From assembly GCA_027083115.1 (NCBI GenBank), contig JALWQN010000092.1, positions 1-16,158 of the forward strand: a stretch of 16,158 nt of DNA, in the 5' to 3' direction. Every line of letters begins with the position of its first letter. Position 1 is the stretch's first letter. Source of the DNA: Desulfurococcales archaeon. Lineage in GTDB: Archaea; Thermoproteota; Thermoprotei_A; Sulfolobales; NBVN01. This document shows positions 7,445 through 13,125 of this stretch, one piece after another. A program made the position numbers and the translations under genes. A model generated the notes under the pieces. That model was not told the origin of the DNA. It saw only the letters and a program-made list of their open reading frames with translations, and made no database searches.

Positions 7445-8464
7445 CTACCACCCGAAGAAAGTATCCATTACTATAAGGATTAGGGCTGCAAGCGTAGCTA
7501 AGCCAGCTATCCCCCAATAGAACTTGACCACGTCATCAACCCTGTATCTTGGGAAGGCAACTCTCATGAGTGTGACGGTAACGAAGGCTATTAGGAAGAC
7601 CTTGAAGAGATAGAACAGGAAATCAATAGTTAGTGAGGCGGCCAAAGGTAATGCCACATAATTAGCTATTAGTGGTGAGAGCTTATATGGGAAGAACATC
7701 GCGTTGATTAATGTTGCGAAAACAACAACCCTTACTGCATCATTAATGTAGAGGATCCCTAAGTTCCTTCCAGTGTATTCAACTAACATGCCTCCAGAGA
7801 TTTCCGTACCTGCTTCAGCTATATCGAAGGGTAACCTACCTAATCCTGAGGTGGATAGGGCTAACATAACTATCAGGAGTATTCCAACACCTATGAAGCC
7901 CAAGACACCCACGTTATTCCATATCGGGTTATTGACAAAGGTAGTTAGGGAGAAAGCCTTGAGGCCTGGATATATTGAGCTGTACTTCCATGCTAGAGCA
8001 ATTATTGCTGCTGCCAGAGGGAACTCACACGAGATCATTAGGACCATCTCCCTCTGAGAACCTACTGTGGAGTAGGGGCTACCGGCCGCAAAACCACCTG
8101 CTAGTATTGCTAAGCAAGGTACCTCAAGCAAGTAAAGAATCACTATTAGGTCCCCGTTTCCACTGAAGAGAGGCGGGAAAGGACCTATAGGTAGGTAGAG
8201 GAGTGTGGTTATTGAGGCAGCAAGAGCTATTAGGGGTGCGGCATTAAATAACCACTTCACGGCGTTCTCAGGAATTATGCATTCCTTCTCGAGGAGTTTT
8301 AGGACATCATAAAATGGCTGCCTTAAGGGCGGACCAACTCTCCCCTGCATTCTTGCAGTCAATTTCCTATCTATTCCCTTAAGAACCATCCCGTAAAGTA
8401 TGCCTAACGCACCAACAATGAATGGGGCAGCAATAATGTACAGCGCCAGAAGTACGTACATCAT
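7445..8464 (-). CDS. nuoH: NuoH/MbhM-like membrane subunit linking the catalytic arm to the ion channel
   Basis: Eight-helix membrane protein that anchors the peripheral arm and couples electron transfer to ion movement. Family motifs: ARMQGRVGPP (37-46), FYDVLKLLEKE (51-61), SQREMVLMISCEFP (136-149), GRLPFDIAEAGTEISGG (209-225), EYTGR (229-233) and RVAFPRYRVDDVVKFYWG (301-318). Acidic residues in the LPFDIAEAGTEI and EYTGR loops form the entrance to the proton path in Complex I. At 339 residues it is full length. It sits between mbhI (four-base overlap) and nuoB, that is ahead of the three peripheral-arm genes; in the Thermococcales mbh operon the equivalent gene comes after them. Confidence 0.94.
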   Translation of the reverse strand: MMYVLLALYIIAAPFIVGALGILYGMVLKGIDRKLTARMQGRVGPPLRQPFYDVLKLLEKECIIPENAVKWLFNAAPLIALAASITTLLYLPIGPFPPLFSGNGDLIVILYLLEVPCLAILAGGFAAGSPYSTVGSQREMVLMISCEFPLAAAIIALAWKYSSIYPGLKAFSLTTFVNNPIWNNVGVLGFIGVGILLIVMLALSTSGLGRLPFDIAEAGTEISGGMLVEYTGRNLGILYINDAVRVVVFATLINAMFFPYKLSPLIANYVALPLAASLTIDFLFYLFKVFLIAFVTVTLMRVAFPRYRVDDVVKFYWGIAGLATLAALILIVMDTFFGW

Positions 8465-8820
8465 GGCTTAACACCCCACAGGAAGTAAATTATTAGCATG
8501 AATGATGTCACACCAATAAACCAGGCCACATAGTCATTAACGTCTCCAGTATGTATTCTCTTTAGAGCCATATAGTAGGGCCTTAGGGCCTCCACAAAAC
8601 CCCAATAAATGTTGTGAGCTCTTACGTGCGCTCTTTCCTTAGACTCAATCACGTTACCAGCAAAGAATGGCTTAACTTGCTCAGTTTCTTTCTTGTAACT
8701 CTTCTCTCCTCTACTCCATATTATGTAGGCCAGTAATAACGATATGAGGAAAGCTATTAGCCATAGTATGGGGTTCCAGAAACCTGAGGGAGTTACGTAG
8801 GTGTTTAGGGCTCCGACCAT
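8461..8820 (-). CDS. mbhI: MbhI-like small membrane subunit
   Basis: Small membrane subunit found between the Mrp-type antiporter and the NuoH-like subunit of Mbh complexes. The 119 residues include one helix at about 15-35, a polar middle with KPFFAG (50-55) and an amphipathic segment VRAHNIYWGF (66-75), and a second helix at about 98-116. In the Mbh structure this subunit bridges the antiporter and hydrogenase modules. Assignment rests mainly on length, topology and position: immediately after MrpD (one-base overlap of stop and start) and before NuoH (four-base overlap). As I recall, Mbx operons replace MbhI with a second antiporter subunit, so its presence here matters. The N-terminal residues before the first helix are poorly conserved. 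Confidence 0.72.
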   Translation of the reverse strand: MVGALNTYVTPSGFWNPILWLIAFLISLLLAYIIWSRGEKSYKKETEQVKPFFAGNVIESKERAHVRAHNIYWGFVEALRPYYMALKRIHTGDVNDYVAWFIGVTSFMLIIYFLWGVKP

Positions 8821-10376
8821 TACGCACCACCCATCACGGAAGATATATATGCTGCTTGATTGGCTAGGGCCTTAGCTGCGGGACCAACTAAGTACTGTAT
8901 CGCGATGTTCGGGAATAGGCCGAAGAGAATAATTAGCGACGTAAGTATAGCCATACCTACAAGCATTGCTTTAGGCACTTCCTTAACGTCATATAGTTTG
9001 GGTCCCATAAATGCTGAATGAAATACCTTAACGAAGGAAGCTAGCGTTAACACACTAACAACTATAGCTATTATTGATAGTATTGGGTTGAAGAGGTATG
9101 TTGATTCGTAAATCATTAGTTTTGATGCGAAGCCGTTGAATGGTGGTATGCCAGCTATTGAGAGTGCACCAATCATGAAGAAGACTGTCGTGTACTTCAT
9201 GTTGTGTGCTAACCCACCCATCTTGTTGAGGTCTGAGGTTCCTAACCTATAAATTACTGCTCCAGCAGTCAGGAATAGGAGTCCCTTATACATTGCGTGA
9301 TTTATTATATGGAATATCCCTCCCTCCATTGCCTGAAGTCCGTACTGGCTGAAGGCAGCAGTTCCTAATGTGGCTAGACCAACACCCACACCCAGAAGCA
9401 TGTATCCCGTCTGGGATATCGCGTGGTAAGCCATCAGCCTCTTTATGTCTGTCTGAATTAGTGCCATAGTAACTCCCACAAACATGCTTAGCAAACCTAA
9501 AGAAATCAGGAACCAGCCCGTAGTTAAAGTATTTGAGCCTAGCCCGAACAGAGAGAAGCAGACCCTGAATAGCGCATAGAGAGAAGCTTGTGATGCAGTA
9601 ACAAGTATTGCACTTATCGCTCCCGGTGCCTTACCATAAGCGTCAGGAACCCAGTAATGTAGTGGTACGGAACCAGCCTTCATAGCTAAAGCAACAGTGA
9701 ATAAGGCCATCACGACCTTATCTAGGCCTGTGAACTGCATTCTTGAAGCAACCATAGCTAGGTTGAGGGCATCATACTCCCCATAAAGTATACCTACCCC
9801 AAAAAGGTAGATTAACGCACCAACGGAACTAATTATTGCGTACTTGAAGGCAGCCTCAACAGAGATTCCCTTACCTACCCTGTAGGCTATTAAGCCAGCT
9901 GAAGCTAAGGAATTAATTTCTAAGAAAACAAAGAAGTTGAATAGGTCTCCAGTCATGACCATACCCAGCATTCCTGAGAGCATCAATAGAAGGAGCGTGT
10001 AGTACATGCTCTCGCCTGACGTGCCTTCCTCTGAAGTTATGGAGTAGATTCCTCCCGCTAAGGTAACTGTCGCTGCCGTGAAAGCCATAAAGGCGCTGAA
10101 TGCATCTACAGTCAATATTATTCTTACGGGTATTCCGCCTGAGTCAGGAGGTATTGTGGTGTTGTATGTTGCTCCACCCATAACATAAACTTGGGTTCCT
10201 TGAGTGAGAACTAAGTAGATTTGGGCAATAGTTAGTGCTTCAGTTATGGCTAAGGCAGTAACTACCCACGCATACATTCCTTTCTTACTTAATCTACCAA
10301 TAAGTGGTGTAGCGAACCCCCATAAGAGAGGAATAACGATTATTAATGCAGGTATATGATGAATGAATTCGGTCAT
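8820..10376 (-). CDS. mnhD: MrpD/MbhH-type antiporter subunit (NuoN/L/M family)
   Basis: Ion-translocating subunit with about 14 membrane helices. Channel residues seen in this superfamily are present: E153 in FVFLEINSLA (discontinuous-helix region), K233 in AMKAGSVPLHYWVPDAY, H240, K249, H318 in MAYHAISQTG, K364 in NHAMYKGLLF and K419 in PPFNGFASK. The 518 residues match MrpD/MbhH length and lack the long lateral helix of NuoL. Only one full-size antiporter is encoded, as in Mbh; a second (MbxH') is absent. Whether it carries H+, Na+ or both cannot be read directly. The stop codon overlaps the mbhI start, and three bases separate it from mrpC. Confidence 0.93.
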   Translation of the reverse strand: MTEFIHHIPALIIVIPLLWGFATPLIGRLSKKGMYAWVVTALAITEALTIAQIYLVLTQGTQVYVMGGATYNTTIPPDSGGIPVRIILTVDAFSAFMAFTAATVTLAGGIYSITSEEGTSGESMYYTLLLLMLSGMLGMVMTGDLFNFFVFLEINSLASAGLIAYRVGKGISVEAAFKYAIISSVGALIYLFGVGILYGEYDALNLAMVASRMQFTGLDKVVMALFTVALAMKAGSVPLHYWVPDAYGKAPGAISAILVTASQASLYALFRVCFSLFGLGSNTLTTGWFLISLGLLSMFVGVTMALIQTDIKRLMAYHAISQTGYMLLGVGVGLATLGTAAFSQYGLQAMEGGIFHIINHAMYKGLLFLTAGAVIYRLGTSDLNKMGGLAHNMKYTTVFFMIGALSIAGIPPFNGFASKLMIYESTYLFNPILSIIAIVVSVLTLASFVKVFHSAFMGPKLYDVKEVPKAMLVGMAILTSLIILFGLFPNIAIQYLVGPAAKALANQAAYISSVMGGA

Positions 10377-10379
10377 TCC

Positions 10380-10724
10380 TTACCCCCTCAACCTCCTAAC
10401 TTTTCTCGGGTCTAACGTCCCGTAATGCCTGTATATAACAACACAGAAGGAAAGCAATAACGCATCTACAGCAACGCCAATAACTATTGATGTTAGGGTT
10501 AGGGCTTGAGGTGTAGGAAGAACCATCTTAGTTGATGGCGCGTTAGTGTAGATGGGTGCTACACCACCTGCCCTATAGCCTAAGCTAACCAAGAATAGGT
10601 TGACCGCGCTCTCCAGAAGGCTCACACCAATAACTACCTTAATTAAGTTCCTCTTCCACATCATAGCATATATTCCTATACCAGCAACAATCACTACCGT
10701 GATATAGGGTAGGTTACCCAGCAC
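10380..10724 (-). CDS. mnhC: MrpC/MbhG/NuoK-like subunit
   Basis: Three-helix membrane subunit equivalent to NuoK, lying next to MrpD. Motifs are NLIKVVIGVSLLESAVNL (about 26-43), with the buried glutamate of the second helix, and LPTPQALTLTSIVIG (about 69-83), matching the DPLPQALVLTAIVI-like signature of MrpC. I place the start at GTG 10724 rather than ATG 10763. That gives 114 residues, the usual MrpC length, and leaves an 11-base overlap with mrpB; a GAGGGG ribosome-binding site ends eight bases before the GTG. The longer form would add 13 basic, non-conserved residues that overlap mrpB by 50 bases. Function as part of the ion module is confident, the start moderately so. Confidence 0.9.
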   Translation of the reverse strand: MLGNLPYITVVIVAGIGIYAMMWKRNLIKVVIGVSLLESAVNLFLVSLGYRAGGVAPIYTNAPSTKMVLPTPQALTLTSIVIGVAVDALLLSFCVVIYRHYGTLDPRKVRRLRG

Positions 10725-11184
10725 TTTCCTCGCCCCTCTTAAGGTAATTAAGCATGTAGACAATGATCACGCCTAAACCCCCGAGAACCTCCAGACCAAC
10801 AGCCAAATTCATGACGGGAAGGACGCCGCCAGTATTTAGGTTACCCGGATTAATTCCTGGCGGGACTCTTGAGCCGAATATGCTGCCTGAGTTAGCCAGC
10901 CAATTCCTGAAGAAGGTTGAGCCTAAACCTAAGTAAGCGGTAATTATGAATGCAAGCAAACCAGTTACTTCCGCGAGAGAGAGTCTGTTTGCGGTAATCC
11001 ATTTCCTCACGTCCTTGTATTCGTAGGCAACCACAACTAGAGCGAAGCCTGTAGCTATAACTGCTCCTCCCTGAAAGCCTCCTCCAGGAGTCAGGTGCCC
11101 GTGAATAACTATGTACAGCCCGAAAATCAGTATAAAGGGATATAAGAAGCCTGACTGGGTCCTTACTATCTTGCTCATCTTCAT
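10714..11184 (-). CDS. mnhB: MrpB/MbhF antiporter subunit
   Basis: Four-helix subunit of the Mrp Na+/H+ antiporter module. The family signature HGHLTPGGGFQGG is at 28-40, and GVLPVMNLAVGLEVLGGL is at 120-137. The 156-residue length is typical. Start ATG 11184 overlaps the mbhE stop as ATGA; a second in-frame ATG two codons later is possible. The C-terminal tail GEESAG overlaps the mrpC start. A 99-residue frame at 10892-11191 on this strand is only a shadow of this gene. Confidence 0.93.
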   Translation of the reverse strand: MKMSKIVRTQSGFLYPFILIFGLYIVIHGHLTPGGGFQGGAVIATGFALVVVAYEYKDVRKWITANRLSLAEVTGLLAFIITAYLGLGSTFFRNWLANSGSIFGSRVPPGINPGNLNTGGVLPVMNLAVGLEVLGGLGVIIVYMLNYLKRGEESAG

Positions 11185-11486
11185 TCTTCATCCCTCCTTA
11201 ATTTCCTGAGGACTGAAGCGATCCCCATTACTGCTGCGAAAAGCACTGTTGCTTCACCTAAGGTATCATAGCCTCTGAAGTCAAACACTATGGAAGTAAC
11301 TATGTTGTTTGCTGCCGAGAATATTTGGCCATGAGTTATGAAGTAGTCATCCATGTCGGTATATTTTGGGTAACCGAACACAAGGTGTCTACCGGCAGGC
11401 TTACCGAAATCTCCTGGATTGATCGCTACGTAAAGGAAGAACGCAATGAATATCGCTATTGAGGCAATAATTAATAACTTCCTCAT
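11181..11486 (-). CDS. mbhE: MbhE-like subunit (MrpA C-terminal domain homologue)
   Basis: Corresponds to the MrpA C-terminal end (MbhE), split off as a separate 101-residue protein. The diagnostic block is SAANNIVTSIVFDFRGYDTLGE (57-78; the family pattern is N.V..I..DFR..DTLGE.), followed by a helix VLFAAVMGIASVLRKL. An N-terminal helix (about 3-22) and a loop with GYPKYTDMDDYF precede it. The conserved Asp and Arg in DFRGYDTLGE are at the antiporter interface in the family. Four-base overlaps on both sides tie its synthesis to mbhD and mrpB. Confidence 0.88.
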   Translation of the reverse strand: MRKLLIIASIAIFIAFFLYVAINPGDFGKPAGRHLVFGYPKYTDMDDYFITHGQIFSAANNIVTSIVFDFRGYDTLGEATVLFAAVMGIASVLRKLRRDEE

Positions 11487-11737
11487 TCCTCAACCTCCCT
11501 CCTTTCGGTCCCCCTTATGGCTAGGATGAATATGGCTGTAGTTAGTCCAGCTCCTATGCCTGCTTCAGCAATAGCTACGTCAGGAGCCTGAAGTATGTAG
11601 TACTCTAGAGAAAGCAGGAAGCTGAATATACCTAAGGAGATGGCGCAAGCTATTAGGTCCTTGAACTTTATCGATAGGTATGCAGTAATTATTAGCGAAG
11701 CAAGAACAAGGAACTGCATTACTTCCTCAGCAATCAT
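11483..11737 (-). CDS. mbhD: MbhD-like subunit (DUF4040)
   Basis: An 84-residue three-helix protein of the DUF4040/MbhD family, homologous to the helices preceding the last MrpA segment. The key block is LQAPDVAIAEAGIGAGL (49-65), the conserved pattern in which D53 and E58 line the ion path. Together with mbhE it replaces the C-terminal half of a large MrpA; no full MrpA is encoded in the window. Linked to mrpG by ATGA overlap. Confidence 0.9.
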   Translation of the reverse strand: MIAEEVMQFLVLASLIITAYLSIKFKDLIACAISLGIFSFLLSLEYYILQAPDVAIAEAGIGAGLTTAIFILAIRGTERREVEE

Positions 11738-12099
11738 TTCTTCCTCACCTCCGCTAGCTTGTCGACCACTGCCTTCACTGGCCTAACCCCACTCCTGTGT
11801 GCGGCCCTAGCTACTGCGTGAGCACTCACTGGGTTTGTCAGGATTAAGCACGCTACAGCAATTATTGTGTGAGTAATTAGGGGCAGGTCCTCGGGTACAT
11901 TACCTGTTAAGTAAAGTTGGGCTATTCCGAAAGTTATTACGCCCAACGAAGTGAATATTGAGCCGAAAGTGGTTGTTTTGGTTGCTGCATGAAGTCTTGT
12001 GTATACATCCGGAAACCTAAGTAAGCCCACAGCACCTAACCCATTGAACGTTAATCCAATGCCTAAGAACACATAAATCAAGTAATCGACCCACATCAT
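11734..12099 (-). CDS. mnhG: MrpG/MbhC antiporter subunit
   Basis: Three-helix subunit equivalent to part of NuoJ in Complex I. The family signature LLRFPDVYTRLHAATKTTT (26-44) is intact, as is LTNPVSAHAVARAAHRSG (87-104), with the conserved Pro-Val-Ser/His motif of the third helix. The 121 residues include a basic tail VRPVKAVVDKLAEVRKK, expected at the cytoplasmic face. Overlaps mrpF and mbhD by four bases each. Confidence 0.93.
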   Translation of the reverse strand: MMWVDYLIYVFLGIGLTFNGLGAVGLLRFPDVYTRLHAATKTTTFGSIFTSLGVITFGIAQLYLTGNVPEDLPLITHTIIAVACLILTNPVSAHAVARAAHRSGVRPVKAVVDKLAEVRKK

Positions 12100-12350
12100 G
12101 GACCACCCTCTAAGTACTTAGCTATGTAGAGCGTAGCAACGAAAGACAGGAGGGCGTAAACTATGGCTACATCAATATATATTACTTCCCTGTATGCCAC
12201 GCCAAGAATTATCATTGAAGCAACAACTAACGTATTGATTGTGTCTAGAGCAACTAACCTATCGGGTGCCGTAGGACCTAATATTGCCCTAATACATGAG
12301 ATCAGTATCCACAGCACAAGGATTCCTGCCGTAAGAAACCAGACATCCAT
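12096..12350 (-). CDS. mnhF: MrpF/MbhB antiporter subunit
   Basis: A small three-helix subunit of 84 residues. The hallmark GPTAPDRLVALDTINT (25-40) is present, followed by a membrane aspartate (D60) in YIDVAIVYALLSF. Members of this family sit at the junction of MrpE, MrpG and MrpA-like helices. ATG 12350 overlaps the last base of the mrpE stop, and its own stop overlaps mrpG (ATGA). Confidence 0.92.
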   Translation of the reverse strand: MDVWFLTAGILVLWILISCIRAILGPTAPDRLVALDTINTLVVASMIILGVAYREVIYIDVAIVYALLSFVATLYIAKYLEGGP

Positions 12351-12874
12351 TAGTCAGCCACCCTCCTCGCCCATTCAGGGAAGGAACCACAAACCAACTT
12401 AGTGTCTGCGAACTCCTTCTTCTCCTCGCCTTCCTTAACCCTAATCCAGTGAACATAGAGGTAGTTGTGGTCCTCATCAACATCAACGCTTAAAGTTCCT
12501 GGAGTAAGCGTTATTGAGTTAGCTAGGAAGGTTAAGCCAAAGTCAGTTTTCAGGCCGGGATCTATCTTAACTATTCCCGGCCTAATTCTTCCAGTAATAA
12601 CTCGATAAGCAACATCTAAGTTAGCTTTAGCCATAGCAATAAAGAACGGACCAAACCCATAAATAATGAAGTAAAACCACCTCACTGGATTAAGCATCCT
12701 GAAGTTCCTCGACCTACATAAGAAATTACGTGTGACTGCAGCCACAGCTAAACTGAAGAAAACACCTGCAACGAATTCGGGGATAGACCAATAAATTAAG
12801 GAAGTACCTGAGCCAGCAGTAAGTAATAAGTAAGCAAGAAAGGCGAAAGCGAAGGTCACGGTGAAAGCCTTCAA
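12350..12874 (-). CDS. mnhE: MrpE/MbhA antiporter subunit, first gene of the operon
   Basis: Membrane subunit with two or three N-terminal helices and a soluble C-terminal domain. Family marks are MAKANLDVAYRVI (81-93) and LANSITLTPGTLSVDV (117-132), the latter being the strongest MrpE signature. The length, 174 residues, is normal. The start is TTG at 12874: in-frame TAA lies four codons upstream and no ATG or GTG intervenes. It is the promoter-proximal gene of the 14-gene minus-strand operon, preceded by a good BRE/TATA element. An rRNA-binding site is weak, consistent with a short leader. Confidence 0.92.
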   Translation of the reverse strand: MKAFTVTFAFAFLAYLLLTAGSGTSLIYWSIPEFVAGVFFSLAVAAVTRNFLCRSRNFRMLNPVRWFYFIIYGFGPFFIAMAKANLDVAYRVITGRIRPGIVKIDPGLKTDFGLTFLANSITLTPGTLSVDVDEDHNYLYVHWIRVKEGEEKKEFADTKLVCGSFPEWARRVAD

Positions 12875-12903
12875 TCCAGCACCCGGTTAAGCTATTTGGA
12901 AAA

Positions 12904-12920
12904 ATGTTAAATACTTTTCG
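12904..12920 (-). promoter_or_regulatory. BRE/TATA promoter of the Mrp-Nuo operon
   Basis: On the minus strand the sequence reads CGAAAAGTATTTAACAT: a purine-rich BRE (CGAAAA) directly followed by a TATA-like TATTTAAC centred near 12910. Transcription would start near 12884, ten bases before the TTG start of mrpE. This is the best promoter match in the window and the only evident one for the 14 genes, since no internal gap exceeds three bases. Confidence 0.6.
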
Positions 12921-12936
12921 TTTAGACGTAACTAAA

Positions 12937-12958
12937 ATTGATTATTCCCGTAATCAAT
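12937..12958. repeat. Perfect 8-bp inverted repeat upstream of the operon promoter
   Basis: ATTGATTA and TAATCAAT flank a six-base TTCCCG spacer. The palindrome lies about 17 bases beyond the BRE, in the position of an upstream activator or repressor site. Its two-fold symmetry suits a dimeric DNA-binding protein. Function is inferred from placement only. Confidence 0.5.
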
Positions 12959-13008
12959 AATGATTTATATTTTTTAAATCTATAAATACAATCTACATTC
13001 TGTATATC

Positions 13009-13035
13009 AGCTACGATTTGATGTAGCTCGTAGCT
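13009..13035. repeat. Nested inverted repeats in the operon upstream region
   Basis: AGCTACGA (13009-13016) pairs with TCGTAGCT (13028-13035), and a second GTAGCT (13023-13028) can pair with the same left arm. ATTTGAT recurs at 13016-13022 and 13050-13056, ending in GTAG and CTAC respectively. The cluster sits between the beta-propeller gene end and the operon promoter. It may be a regulatory site or an RNA hairpin; it does not look like a tRNA or CRISPR. Confidence 0.4.
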
Positions 13036-13110
13036 CACTTGATCGCTTTATTTGATCTACACAGAACCATTACTTTAATATTGCCATTCATATGAAGCTA
13101 GAAAGAGTTA

Positions 13111-13125
13111 ATCAAATTAAAAAAA
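13111..13125 (-). terminator. Poly-T terminator after the beta-propeller gene
   Basis: Directly after the TAA stop (13126-13128) the minus strand reads TTTTTTT, then AATTTGATT. Short T-runs are typical archaeal termination signals. No hairpin is needed. Confidence 0.5.

Noticed and set aside
7773..8166. Plus-strand frames inside nuoH
   Set aside because: Antisense shadows of a strongly conserved membrane gene.
10892..11191. 99-residue minus-strand frame
   Set aside because: It is an out-of-frame shadow of mrpB with no hydrophobic pattern of its own.
5021..12874. Bacterial-type NADH dehydrogenase (Complex I)
   Set aside because: No NuoE, F, G, A, J or K as such; the membrane arm is the Mrp/Mbh set, and the quinone motif is altered.
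8820..12874. Stand-alone Mrp Na+/H+ antiporter operon
   Set aside because: There is no large MrpA, and the genes run without a gap into NuoH-B-C-D-I.
12875..13125. tRNA, C/D-box RNA or CRISPR in the large gap
   Set aside because: No cloverleaf, no RUGAUGA/CUGA box pair and no regularly spaced repeat could be found.
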